Assembly: GCF_000733775.1 (NCBI RefSeq)
Contig: NZ_JPOE01000005.1
Coordinates: forward strand, 620,001-684,000
Direction of reading: 5' to 3'
DNA from: Thiomonas sp. FB-Cd
GTDB taxonomy: Bacteria > Pseudomonadota > Gammaproteobacteria > Burkholderiales > Burkholderiaceae_C
DNA: 64,000 nt
Shown: piece by piece, positions 9,658-17,772 of the stretch
Layout: each line of letters starts with the position of its first letter
Position numbering within the stretch: the first letter of the stretch is position 1
Position numbers and translations under genes: made by a program
The notes under the pieces: model-generated
Database searches by the model: none
Seen by the model: only the letters and a program-made list of their open reading frames with translations
Told to the model about the DNA's origin: nothing

Positions 9658-10833
9658 TCAAAAGGGCGCCAAACCCAGTGCGGCGCACGCCTGCAGCGCG
9701 CTTGCCCGCGCAGCCTGGGGCGTGGCTGCGGTAAACGTCAGGTGGCCCATCTTGCGCCCGGCCCGCGCTTCACGCTTGCCATACAAGTGCAAATGCGCGC
9801 CGGACAGACCCAGCACGGCTGGCCAGTCGGGCTCGCGCCGGCTGCCTGCCGCGTCGAACCACAGATCTCCCATCAGATTGAGCATCACAGCCGGGCTATG
9901 CAACCGCGGCTGCGCCAGGGGCGCACCGACAAGAGCACGCACCTGAAGGTCAAATTGGGAGAAATCGCAGGAATCCAGCGTGTGATGCCCGGAGTTATGG
10001 GGCCGCGGCGCCATTTCGTTGGCCACGAGACCTCCGTCCTCCAGCAGGAAGAACTCCACGCACAGCACACCCACGTAATCCAGCCCCTCTGCAATGGCCA
10101 GCGCCGCCTGGACCGCGCGCTCGGCGGTGGCCGGGTCCAGTTCGGGCGCCGGGGCGAAGCTGGCGAACAAGATTCCAGACCGGTGCAGATTCTGTTGGGG
10201 TGGGAAATACACCATTTTTCCGTCTCTGGCCCGTGCCAAGATCACGGAGATCTCGAGGTGCAAATCAAGCTTGCGCTCCAGCACGCAAGGCACGCCGCCG
10301 AGCGCACGCCAAGCCGCAGGCAGCTCGGCAGCGCTTGTCACCCCAGCTTGGCCCTTGCCGTCGTAGCCCATGCGTGCGGTCTTCAATATGCCCGGCACGA
10401 GCCCATCGATCTGCGCGCCGCGCGCGGCCTCCTCGCTGTCAATCCGAACATGCGGCGCGCACGGCACGCCCAGACGGGTAAACAAGGCCTTCTCGGCGGC
10501 CCGGTCCTGGCAAGTGGCGACGGCTGGCGCATGTGGAGCCAGCTGCACATGTGCGTCCAGCCAGCGCAGTGCGGTGGCTGGCACGTTCTCGAACTCCACG
10601 GTGACGGCTGCAGCGCTGCGGGCTAGCTGGTGCAGGCCATCGGCGTCATCATAGGCAGCGTTGATATAAATCGGGGTGACTTGAGCTGCCGGTGCGTGGG
10701 CGTCGGGCTCCATGACTGCAACGCCATAGCCGGCGGCCTGCGCCGCTTGGGAGAACATGCGGCCAAGCTGGCCTCCACCGAGCACGCCAAGGGTGGCGCC
10801 TGGTGCGATGTAGGGGAAAGAGGCAGATTTCAT
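9658..10833 (-). CDS. purK: N5-carboxyaminoimidazole ribonucleotide synthase
   Basis: ATP-grasp enzyme of purine synthesis that makes N5-CAIR from AIR, bicarbonate and ATP. Seen: 391 residues; the N-terminal Rossmann motif GVLGGGQLGRM; the ATP-grasp core with KTARMGYDGKGQ; and CVEFFLLEDGGLVANEMAPRPHNSGH, a PurK hallmark region. The ATG at 10833 has AAGGA four bases upstream. The open frame extends to 11055 but overlaps purE in a nonsensical way. It lies 76 bp downstream of purE, the usual purEK order. Confidence 0.96.
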   Translation of the reverse strand: MKSASFPYIAPGATLGVLGGGQLGRMFSQAAQAAGYGVAVMEPDAHAPAAQVTPIYINAAYDDADGLHQLARSAAAVTVEFENVPATALRWLDAHVQLAPHAPAVATCQDRAAEKALFTRLGVPCAPHVRIDSEEAARGAQIDGLVPGILKTARMGYDGKGQAGVTSAAELPAAWRALGGVPCVLERKLDLHLEISVILARARDGKMVYFPPQQNLHRSGILFASFAPAPELDPATAERAVQAALAIAEGLDYVGVLCVEFFLLEDGGLVANEMAPRPHNSGHHTLDSCDFSQFDLQVRALVGAPLAQPRLHSPAVMLNLMGDLWFDAAGSRREPDWPAVLGLSGAHLHLYGKREARAGRKMGHLTFTAATPQAARASALQACAALGLAPF

Positions 10834-10909
10834 TGATCCTTGGCGGCACCCGCCCTGTGCGACTGCGCGACGGCCGTGTGCGGCCGGATGGAATCGGGAG
10901 CGCGAAGGC

Positions 10910-11392
10910 TCAAAGCCCCACCTGCATGGCTTCAGCCTGCGCCGTCTGCTCGGCGCGGAACACGCCCAGGCGAGCCTCCAGGGCTGGATCGGATGCGGCA
11001 AGCATGGCCACGGCGAACAGTGCGGCATTGGCCGCTCCGGCCTCTCCGATGGCAAAGGTGGCTACGGGCACGCCTTTGGGCATTTGCACAATGGACAACA
11101 GGGAATCTTCACCGCGCAGGTACCTGCTCGGCACCGGCACGCCCAGGACGGGCACTGTGGTTTTGGCGGCCAGCATGCCGGGCAGATGCGCCGCGCCGCC
11201 CGCGCCGGCGATGATCGCACCGACGCCGCGGGCGCGTGCAGTCTCCGCATAGGCGAACATCGCGTCCGGCATGCGATGGGCCGACACAACGCGAGCCTCG
11301 AACGGGACATCGAAGCGCGCAAGAATCTCCGCCGCGTGTCGCATCACGTCCCAGTCAGAACTTGAACCCATCACCACGCCGATCAACGCCAT
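10910..11392 (-). CDS. purE: N5-carboxyaminoimidazole ribonucleotide mutase
   Basis: Converts N5-CAIR to CAIR in purine synthesis, following PurK. Seen: 160 residues with the class I motifs [11 protein letters not shown] near the N-terminus, VVSAHRMPD and [12 protein letters not shown] around the active site. The start at 11392 has GGGAG five bases upstream. The open frame continues to about 11530 without family similarity and would run into the divergent CnoX-like gene. Divergent transcription from that gene places promoters for both in about 115 bp. Confidence 0.96.
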   Translation of the reverse strand: MALIGVVMGSSSDWDVMRHAAEILARFDVPFEARVVSAHRMPDAMFAYAETARARGVGAIIAGAGGAAHLPGMLAAKTTVPVLGVPVPSRYLRGEDSLLSIVQMPKGVPVATFAIGEAGAANAALFAVAMLAASDPALEARLGVFRAEQTAQAEAMQVGL

Positions 11393-11507
11393 GGACGCTC
11401 CCATCGAAACCCGACATTTTACGGGTACCGGTATGCTTTGCCCTGAAGCCCCACGCGCTGGAAATGTCGCGCCTTGGCCCCATATATCGAGTTTTGGAGC
11501 AACCATC

Positions 11508-12404
11508 ATGATCGACGCAACCATTGCCAATTTTGAAACCGAGGTGGTTGAAACCTCAAGGACGATTCCCGTACTGGTGGATCTATGGGCGCCATGGTGC
11601 GGCCCTTGTCGCAGCCTCGGCCCCGTGCTGGAAAAGCTGGAAACCGCCTATTCCGGACGATTCAAACTCGTGAAGGTCAACACGGAGGAGGAGCAAGACC
11701 TCGCGGTCGCTTTTGGCGTGCGCAGCATCCCCATGGTGGTGTTGATGAAGGACGGCCAACCGGTCGACGGCTTTGTCGGTGCGCTGCCCGAAGCGCAGAT
11801 CCGCCAGTTCCTCGACAAGCATGTGCCTGCAGCGGCCGAGCCGGAACCAGCCGAGGACGAGGCTCAAGCCCTCGAAACTCTCGCGAGCCAAGACCCGAAT
11901 GCCGCGCTCGAGAAACTCCAACAAGCGCTGGCAACCAATCCAGCTAACGACACGGCTCGCGTGGACTACGTCAAGCTGCTTCTCCAGCAACAACGGGTGG
12001 ACGATGCGCGCCGCGCTTTTGAGCCTCTTGAGGGCAAGGTGGTACTGGATCCGCGCGCAGCGGCACTCAAGCACTGGCTGGATGCCATCACCGCGGCCGC
12101 CGCTGCACCCGACGAGAGTGCGTTACTGGCGGCCATTGCCGCCAACAAGCGCGACTTCAGCGCGCGCTTTGCGCTCGCACAGCGCCATATGGCGGCGCAA
12201 CGATGGACGATGGCAATGGATGATCTGCTCGAAATCCTGATGCGCGACAAGTCATGGAATGATGAGGCGGCACGCAAAACGTATTTGGCGATACTCGAGA
12301 TCATCACGCCGCCCGCAGCCAGCCCCGCCGAAGGGAAGGCTCCTGCCACGGATCCGACGGTGGAAGGATACCGCCGCCGCTTGAGTATGGTGGTGCTGAG
12401 CTAA
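11508..12404 (+). CDS. cnoX: Thioredoxin/TPR co-chaperone of the CnoX (YbbN) family
   Basis: Probable chaperone-linked thioredoxin of 298 residues. Seen: an N-terminal thioredoxin fold with WCGPC at 30-34 and a cis-Pro loop [10 protein letters not shown] charged linker rich in Glu and Ala (about 110-130) leads to a helical TPR-like domain with repeated [10 protein letters not shown] and [19 protein letters not shown] segments. The ATG at 11508 is preceded by GGAG. The E. coli homologue has a degenerate active site, whereas this one keeps both cysteines, so it could also act as an oxidoreductase (inference). Confidence 0.88.
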   Translation: MIDATIANFETEVVETSRTIPVLVDLWAPWCGPCRSLGPVLEKLETAYSGRFKLVKVNTEEEQDLAVAFGVRSIPMVVLMKDGQPVDGFVGALPEAQIRQFLDKHVPAAAEPEPAEDEAQALETLASQDPNAALEKLQQALATNPANDTARVDYVKLLLQQQRVDDARRAFEPLEGKVVLDPRAAALKHWLDAITAAAAAPDESALLAAIAANKRDFSARFALAQRHMAAQRWTMAMDDLLEILMRDKSWNDEAARKTYLAILEIITPPAASPAEGKAPATDPTVEGYRRRLSMVVLS

Positions 12405-12480
12405 GGCACTGCTGGTGATGATCCAAGGGTGACCACACCCCATGCGGGGCAACGCGGGGTGGGCGTCCCAATAGAGCGCG

Positions 12481-12730
12481 TCAAAGACTGATCTGCGTGC
12501 CCAGCAGCTTGAGAAACTGCGCGATCCATGCTGGATGCGCCGGCCAGGCTGGTGCCGAGACAAGATTGCCCTCAGTCACGGCTGCATCGACCGGAATGTC
12601 CGCGTAACGGCCTCCTGCGGCGGTGACCTCGGGTCCGCACGCCGGGTAGGAGCAGCGTCTGGAAGGGAACCATGGTTTCATAGTCTTCGGCATAGTCACC
12701 GACCAGCATCAAAATGCTTTTCGCAGCCAT
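12481..12730 (-). pseudogene. DJ-1/PfpI family gene with internal deletion and frameshift
   Basis: Both ends of a DJ-1/PfpI-like protein are present but the middle is missing. From an ATG at 12730 with AGGAG eight bases upstream, the frame reads MAAKSILMLVGDYAEDYE then TMVPFQTLL, the family N-terminus. About 75 nt in, a different frame takes over and reads YPACGPEV, then TEGNLVSAPAWPAHPAW to the stop at 12481, the family C-terminus. Full-length relatives are about 190 residues, so roughly 100 codons, including the nucleophilic-elbow Cys region, are absent (from family knowledge). The junction lies near 12650. A functional protein is unlikely. Confidence 0.8.
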
Positions 12731-12826
12731 TGAAGGTCTCCTGTATTTGAACCCGCCGGCCCATGCCGGGTCGCCCCATTTTGCATGGACGCGCTGCCCC
12801 CTTCAACCTCCGCGACAACAAACTTT

Positions 12827-13717
12827 CTAGGACGCCGCGGTAAGGCGCTCCAGCGCTTCACGGTATTTCGCCGCCGTACCTTCGATCACGGCTTGCGGCA
12901 ACTCGGGTGCAGGTGCCTTCTTATTCCAGCCCGGCACGGCTTCCAGCCAGTCGCGCAGGAACTGCTTATCGAAGCTCGGAGGCGAGATGCCTTCGCGCCA
13001 CTGGTCAGCAGGCCAGAACCGCGAGGAGTCCGGGGTAAGCGCCTCATCCATCCAGACCAGGCGACCTTGGGTGTCAAGGCCGAACTCAAACTTGGTGTCC
13101 GCCAGGATGATGCCCCGCTTCGCCGCGTGCGCGGCGGCTCGGCCGTAGATCTCCAGGCTGATATCGCGCACCTGGCCCGCGAGTTCCACGCCGACGAGGC
13201 GCACCATTCGACCGAAATCGATATTTTCGTCGTGCTCACCCAGATCCGCCTTCGTCGCGGGAGTAAAGATGGCATGCGGCAGTCGCGCCGCTTGAGGCAG
13301 ACCACGGGGAAGATCCACACCACAAACCTTGCCACTGGCTTGATAGTCCTTCCAGCCGCTCCCGGCCAGATACCCACGCACAACGGCTTCGACCGGCAAG
13401 GGTTTCAGGCGCTTGACCACCAGCGCACGTCCACGCACTTGATCGCGCTCGTGCGTCGCAACGACCGACTCGGGGTCGACGTCGGTGAGATGGTTTGGTA
13501 CGACGTCCTGAAGCAGCTCGAACCAGAAGCACGAAATGCGTGTGAGCATCTCGCCCTTTCCCGGTATGCCCTGCCCCATCACCACGTCAAACGCGGAGAT
13601 GCGATCCGTGGCAACCATGAGCAACAAGTCGTCGCCCACCGCATAGTTGTCGCGAACCTTACCGCGCGACACCAACGGCAAGGAAGTGATGGACGTGGTC
13701 AGCAAGGCGGGTGGCAT
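12827..13717 (-). CDS. purC: Phosphoribosylaminoimidazole-succinocarboxamide synthase
   Basis: SAICAR synthetase: joins CAIR and Asp with ATP in purine synthesis, the step after PurE. Seen: 296 residues; RGKVRDNY near residue 20; [31 protein letters not shown]; and [12 protein letters not shown], all typical of the eukaryote-like single-domain PurC used by betaproteobacteria. The ATG at 13717 ([15 protein letters not shown]) is chosen over a TTG four codons upstream; neither has a strong ribosome-binding site. Confidence 0.96.
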   Translation of the reverse strand: MPPALLTTSITSLPLVSRGKVRDNYAVGDDLLLMVATDRISAFDVVMGQGIPGKGEMLTRISCFWFELLQDVVPNHLTDVDPESVVATHERDQVRGRALVVKRLKPLPVEAVVRGYLAGSGWKDYQASGKVCGVDLPRGLPQAARLPHAIFTPATKADLGEHDENIDFGRMVRLVGVELAGQVRDISLEIYGRAAAHAAKRGIILADTKFEFGLDTQGRLVWMDEALTPDSSRFWPADQWREGISPPSFDKQFLRDWLEAVPGWNKKAPAPELPQAVIEGTAAKYREALERLTAAS

Positions 13718-13789
13718 GCGTCTGGGCAATTGAGTATGGCAGGTCAGCAGACGATTGTAGGCGCCGACAGGCGCCAGCGCGATCGAGAC

Positions 13790-14464
13790 TTAGACCGCGC
13801 GCACCTCAGGCAGATGCCCCACCTTGACCAATATGGTGCAGCCTTCGCGGCTGTAGGGCTCATGCTGGCTGTTGTGCGGACTGCGCAGCCAGGAACCCGC
13901 GGGATAATGGCCGTGCTCATCGGAAAACACACCGTCCAGAACGAAAATCTCCTCGCCGCCCCAATGCCGATGGCGGTTGAAATAGGTGTTCGGTGCCCAG
14001 CGCACCAGCGCCGTGTGTTCGCCACCGTACTCGGCCAGCGGCATGACGCGAAGGCCGTCCACCAACCCCGGCAGCCACGGCTGCACGGTGGTATCAATCA
14101 CGATTCGTTCGTCGTCGCCAGGTGCGAAGTGCGAAAGCTTGACGAACAGTTCGCAGCCGAGCGCGCTGCGGGGTGCGTGGCTCGATGCGGGCGGGTTGCG
14201 CACATAGGTGCCTGCTCGGTAGCAACCATACTCATCTTCGAACGTGCCATTGAGCACGAAGATCTCTTCGCCCCGAGCATGCACATGCGCGGCGAAGGAC
14301 GAACCCGGCGCGTACCGCACGACCGATGTCGCACGGCCGCTTTCAGCTCTCTCGCGCTCCAGGGGCTTGCGCCACACCCCAACCGCAGGTGACGGCGTCC
14401 AGTCCATCGCCATTGTTTGCACGCTGAGGCGTTGCTCAAAATCCAGATGCAGGTTCGTATCCAT
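13790..14464 (-). CDS. Bicupin protein, ChrR-like cupin type
   Basis: Probable metal-binding double-cupin protein of 224 residues. Seen: two similar cupin units, the first with HVHARGEEIFVLNGTF and a YRAGTYVRNPP strand, the second with HRHWGGEEIFVLDGVFSDE and YPAGSWLRSP. The duplicated HxHxxGEEIFVL pattern supplies His and Glu metal ligands. Such cupins occur in the anti-sigma factor ChrR and in stand-alone dioxygenase-like proteins. No zinc-binding anti-sigma domain or sigma factor is adjacent, so this is more likely a stand-alone enzyme or sensor. It is divergent from the rhodanese gene. Start at 14464 is chosen for homology; the ribosome-binding site is weak. Confidence 0.8.
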   Translation of the reverse strand: MDTNLHLDFEQRLSVQTMAMDWTPSPAVGVWRKPLERERAESGRATSVVRYAPGSSFAAHVHARGEEIFVLNGTFEDEYGCYRAGTYVRNPPASSHAPRSALGCELFVKLSHFAPGDDERIVIDTTVQPWLPGLVDGLRVMPLAEYGGEHTALVRWAPNTYFNRHRHWGGEEIFVLDGVFSDEHGHYPAGSWLRSPHNSQHEPYSREGCTILVKVGHLPEVRAV

Positions 14465-14703
14465 CCACCGAACTGTAAAAGCTCCCCGCGAGCCTTGCTG
14501 GCCCGAGGGTTTTGCCCATGCGCACAAACCCTCATCTTCGGCGAAATGCTTCGACACAGGCGATACACGGATGAAACATTTACTCTCCCCAGTATCCACT
14601 AGATTGCACAGCAGCCATGGCTTCCCTCCTCATTGACATGGTCAGGCGCGGCAGCTTCCCAGCCGGTTGCTGTCGCGCCGCCCACAATCCTGCGAACCCA
14701 AAG

Positions 14704-14743
14704 CAGCCATCGGGGCTCGGAAAAATCAAAGCTCCGATGGCTG
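14704..14743. other. Strong hairpin between the bicupin and rhodanese genes
   Basis: A perfect 10-bp stem, CAGCCATCGG (14704-14713) with CCGATGGCTG (14734-14743), can be extended by three inner pairs plus a wobble around an A-rich loop. It lies 140 bp upstream of the rhodanese start and is followed on the plus strand by TTT. It may be a leader structure or a short terminator; function is not shown. Confidence 0.6.
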
Positions 14744-14882
14744 TTTGCGAGGCATTCAAAGCGGCATCGCAACCGCAGGCGCCACGAGGAGGAGTGCCGG
14801 CCGGGCTACTGCACAAGATCCGGCATGGCGAAACGGTAATCGTGAATGCAGTCTGATCGATTTGAACCAAGGAGGAGTTGAG

Positions 14883-15863
14883 ATGCAAATGAAACACCTG
14901 ATGAGCGCCGGGCTACTGAGTCTGGGTCTTGCCGCTGCGCAAGGCGCTGTGGCCATGGATGTACCGGGGCCACTGGTCACGCCGCAATGGCTGCACGCCC
15001 ACCTGAATGATGTGACGGTCGTGGATATCCGGGGCGGCGCCAGCATGAAGCGATTCACGGCTCAACCGCAATTGGGCAAGAATCACATGATCGAGAAAAC
15101 GGGTGGCCATATCGCCGGCGCTGACTTGGTCAATTTCAACGACATTCGCCAGGACCGCACGGTGGACGGCGTAAAGCTCAAGGCCATGATGCCCACCGCC
15201 GCCTACTTCACGAAGGTGATGGACGAAGCCGGCCTGAATACGGGCAAGCCCATCGTCATCGTGCCTACGGGAAATGCGGTGTTCGCCATGGACCGCGGCA
15301 CTCGCCTTTACTTTCAACTGCGTTATTTTGGCGTGCCGCACGGGCAACTCGCCATTCTCAACGGCGGCACCAATGCCTGGATCAACGCCGGCTACCCGGT
15401 GAGCGTTGAACCGGCACCCACCGCAATGGGTGACTGGAAGGCCACAGGTGAAGACAATGCCATTCTCGCCTCAATGCAGCAGGTCAAGGACGGCCTGAGG
15501 CAGGGCACGGAACAGTACATTGATGCCCGCCCCACAGCGCAGTTCCTCGGCATTGCGAAGAAGCCGATTAACAAGACCGCAGGCCACCTTGCCGGCGCCA
15601 AGTCGTTTCCCATTGATGCCATCGTGAAAAACGACCATGGCGCTGCCATGTTCATGACCGCGGCTGAGTACAAGAAAATCTTCCACGACTTCGATATCAG
15701 CCCGAACAAACCCACCACGACGTACTGCAACACTGGCCATCTGGCCTCGGGTGCCTGGTTCGTAGTCCACGAAATCCTGGGCAACAAGAACTCGAAGCTG
15801 TATGCGGGCTCCATGAATGAGTGGACCAACCTGGGCAACCCCACGGTGGGTCTGCCCAGCTGA
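14883..15863 (+). CDS. Secreted two-domain rhodanese (thiosulfate sulfurtransferase-like)
   Basis: Periplasmic sulfurtransferase-like protein of 326 residues. Seen: a signal peptide with probable cleavage after GAVA (about 24), then two rhodanese domains. The first domain (about 30-178) has PTGNAV where the active-site loop would be and no Cys, so it is probably inactive. The second (about 200-322) has YCNTGHLA with the catalytic Cys at 282. AAGGAGG lies seven bases before the ATG. A role in thiosulfate, cyanide or persulfide handling fits a sulfur-oxidising lifestyle, but the donor and acceptor are unknown. An abundant promoter region (14465-14882) precedes it, and a hairpin terminator follows. 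Confidence 0.9.
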   Translation: MQMKHLMSAGLLSLGLAAAQGAVAMDVPGPLVTPQWLHAHLNDVTVVDIRGGASMKRFTAQPQLGKNHMIEKTGGHIAGADLVNFNDIRQDRTVDGVKLKAMMPTAAYFTKVMDEAGLNTGKPIVIVPTGNAVFAMDRGTRLYFQLRYFGVPHGQLAILNGGTNAWINAGYPVSVEPAPTAMGDWKATGEDNAILASMQQVKDGLRQGTEQYIDARPTAQFLGIAKKPINKTAGHLAGAKSFPIDAIVKNDHGAAMFMTAAEYKKIFHDFDISPNKPTTTYCNTGHLASGAWFVVHEILGNKNSKLYAGSMNEWTNLGNPTVGLPS

Positions 15864-15919
15864 AATCCTCACCGTGGCGAGCGAATTAATCGCCAGCCTG
15901 AATTTTTAGAGCTCGACCG

Positions 15920-15942
15920 GCGCCCCGCCCTGTGCGGGGCGC
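15920..15942 (+). terminator. GC-rich hairpin after the rhodanese gene
   Basis: Nine-bp perfect stem GCGCCCCGC/GCGGGGCGC with a five-base loop, 57 bp after the rhodanese stop, followed by TTGCCTT. The T tract is weak, so termination efficiency is uncertain. Confidence 0.6.
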
Positions 15943-16015
15943 TTGCCTTGAATCATGGACTCAGGCAACGCTTGAAGCCTGCAAGCCCCCGCGCATTCGA
16001 TCGCGTCCTTCTGGG

Positions 16016-16255
16016 TCAGTCAGCAATATGATGGACCAGCACGGCTAGGGCTGTAACGATGGTGGCAGCCACAATGGCGCCGGCCACGATCACGTGGTGC
16101 AGCCGCAGCATGGCGAAGTCTCGCTCGCGGTCCTGCCGCCGGCGCAGGCCCACCATCGCGGTGGCTACCGCCCCCAATGCGCGCAGCGTGCCGCGCAAAA
16201 AGCTGACCTTCGAGCCCGCCCTGGCTCGCTGCACAGCGGGCGTTTCGCCCGTCAT
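16016..16255 (-). CDS. DUF2970 family small membrane protein
   Basis: A 79-residue protein of the DUF2970 family. Seen: an N-terminal basic region; the family core GLRRRQDRERDFAMLRLHHV; and one C-terminal hydrophobic segment (about 55-74) that should span the inner membrane. Its ATG overlaps the stop of the DAHP synthase gene by four bases, which implies translational coupling and regulation by the same upstream attenuator. No function is known for the family. Confidence 0.8.
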   Translation of the reverse strand: MTGETPAVQRARAGSKVSFLRGTLRALGAVATAMVGLRRRQDRERDFAMLRLHHVIVAGAIVAATIVTALAVLVHHIAD

Positions 16256-17379
16256 TTGCGCTTGCGCCGCGCCTTCACTGCGGCGGCGAGCACTTCAATC
16301 AGGTCCACCGACGCATTCCAGGGCAGGCAGCCATCGGTGATGCTTTGCCCGTAGGTCAGATTGCCAGGGTCATCCTTGCCCGGCGTGAACTTCTGAGCTC
16401 CTCCGATCAAGTGACTCTCGGCCATCACCCCAAAGATGCAGCGCTCTCCACCAGCCAGTTGGGCAGCGATATCGCGTGCCACGTCAAGCTGGCGCTCAGG
16501 CCTCTTTTCGCTGTTGGCGTGAGAACAGTCAATCATGAGCCTGCAATCGAGCTTGGCGGCTTCCAATTCCTCGCAAGCAGCACGCACGCTTGCTGCGTCA
16601 TAGTTCGGTGTCTTGCCTCCGCGCAGGATAACGTGGGTGTCCTTGTTGCCGCGCGTTTGCACAATGGCCACTTGACCACTTTTATGGACGGAGAGGAATG
16701 AATGTGGACGTCGCGCCGCTTGAATGGCATCGATGGCGATTCGCAGATTGCCATCGGTTCCGTTCTTGAATCCGACTGGTGCGGACAGCCCGGAGGCCAG
16801 TTCCCGATGCACCTGGCTTTCCGTGGTGCGTGCCCCGATGGCGCCCCATGAGATGAGGTCGCCGATGTACTGCGGCGAGATCACATCCAGGAACTCACCT
16901 CCCGCCGGCATCCCGATGCGGTTGATGTCGATGAGCAGCTCGCGCGCAATGCGCAGACCCTCATCGATACGAAAGCTCTGATCGAGATAGGGGTCATTGA
17001 TCAACCCCTTCCAACCGACGGTCGTGCGCGGTTTTTCAAAATACACGCGCATCACAATCTCGAGCTCCCCCGCGTGCCTTTTGCGCTGCTCAAGAAGGCG
17101 CTCCGCATATTCTCGCGCCGCCTTTGGATCGTGGATCGAGCAAGGCCCAATCACGAGCAGCAACCTGTCGTCCTCGCCCTGCACGATCCGGTGCACGGCG
17201 CGGCGCGTATGCTGGATCAGCCGCTCCACCGGCGTTCCGGCGATCGGGAAAAACCGGATGAGATGTTCAGGCGGTGGCAGCGGCATGACGTCCTTAATGC
17301 GTTCGTCGTCTGTCGCCGAGGTTTTCTCGGGTTGGGCGGCGCGCCACTCAGGCAAAGCGCTCGACGACTTCGATGGCAT
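16252..17379 (-). CDS. aroG: 3-deoxy-7-phosphoheptulonate (DAHP) synthase, class I
   Basis: First enzyme of the shikimate pathway; condenses phosphoenolpyruvate and erythrose 4-phosphate. Seen: 375 residues with LLLVIGPCSIHDPKAA (metal-binding Cys), RVYFEKPRTTVGWKG, GARTTESQVHRELASGL, RGGKTPNYD and DCSHANSEK, all class I AroG/F/H hallmarks. The ATG at 17379 has AGGAG eight bases upstream. The frame remains open to 17445, but that start lacks a ribosome-binding site. The symbol does not specify which feedback isoform this is. An attenuator-like leader precedes it (17486-17610). Confidence 0.95.
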   Translation of the reverse strand: MPSKSSSALPEWRAAQPEKTSATDDERIKDVMPLPPPEHLIRFFPIAGTPVERLIQHTRRAVHRIVQGEDDRLLLVIGPCSIHDPKAAREYAERLLEQRKRHAGELEIVMRVYFEKPRTTVGWKGLINDPYLDQSFRIDEGLRIARELLIDINRIGMPAGGEFLDVISPQYIGDLISWGAIGARTTESQVHRELASGLSAPVGFKNGTDGNLRIAIDAIQAARRPHSFLSVHKSGQVAIVQTRGNKDTHVILRGGKTPNYDAASVRAACEELEAAKLDCRLMIDCSHANSEKRPERQLDVARDIAAQLAGGERCIFGVMAESHLIGGAQKFTPGKDDPGNLTYGQSITDGCLPWNASVDLIEVLAAAVKARRKRK

Positions 17380-17485
17380 GGCTGTGGCTCCTGTCGTGTT
17401 GGGTTGACCGGAAAATTCCCGAAACAATGGGTCGTCGTGGAACATGGCTGGCTTGCTCGTTGCTGAGTGCCACCCAATCCCGGCG

Positions 17486-17518
17486 AAAAAAAACCGCCGG
17501 ACTTGGTCGGCGGTTTTT
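17486..17518 (-). terminator. Attenuator terminator upstream of the DAHP synthase gene
   Basis: On the minus strand a six-GC-pair stem (17508-17513 with 17494-17499), flanked by five or more A-T pairs, closes an eight-base loop and is followed by a run of eight T. This is a textbook intrinsic terminator. It lies 15 bp past the leader-peptide stop and 107 bp before the DAHP synthase start, so it would end transcription before the structural gene. Its 5' arm CCGCCG can instead pair with CGGCGG inside the leader ORF (17558-17563). Confidence 0.85.
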
Positions 17519-17532
17519 AGGGATTCGTTGAT

Positions 17533-17610
17533 TCAGGCTGAACGCTGCCCTCTCCCTCCGCCGGCGCGGTGCGAGAACCAAAAATAAAAGCCAAACACGA
17601 AGCGGGACAT
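17533..17610 (-). CDS. Aromatic-rich leader peptide of the DAHP synthase operon
   Basis: A 25-codon ORF starting at the ATG at 17610. Codons 4-12 read FVFGFYFWF, seven aromatic residues in nine (five Phe, one Tyr, one Trp). The peptide then ends in a Gly/Arg-rich tail and a TGA at 17533. Seen: immediately downstream lies an intrinsic terminator, then the DAHP synthase gene. Inference: ribosome stalling at the aromatic codons when charged tRNA-Phe, -Tyr or -Trp is scarce would favour an antiterminator and expression. The ribosome-binding site is not obvious. The aromatic density makes chance unlikely. Confidence 0.8.
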   Translation of the reverse strand: MSRFVFGFYFWFSHRAGGGRGQRSA

Positions 17611-17635
17611 GGCAGGTTTTTTGAGAAGGCGTCCT

Positions 17636-17665
17636 AGTGTAGCCTCGACTGCACGCCTAGAGCAA
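17636..17665 (-). promoter_or_regulatory. Candidate promoter of the DAHP synthase attenuator transcript
   Basis: On the minus strand TTGCTC (17660-17665) and TACACT (17636-17641) match the sigma-70 -35 and -10 boxes at four of six positions each, with an 18-bp spacer. Transcription would begin about 20 nt before the leader-peptide ATG. Confidence 0.5.
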
Positions 17666-17772
17666 GCGCGGCACCAGTTGACGGCGTCTTTTCGCTTTGC
17701 TTTGACGCAACACCGCCACCGGCTTTGCACCAGTCCTTACCATGCATGCATATGGCCCCCTCGGGAGTTGTA

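Noticed and set aside
12430..12462. GC-rich inverted repeat after the CnoX-like gene as a terminator
   Set aside because: Only six pairs with a 14-base loop and no T tract; too weak to call.
12785..14392. Plus-strand open frame of 535 codons across purC and the bicupin gene
   Set aside because: Runs antisense to two recognisable genes and their spacer; no protein family features.
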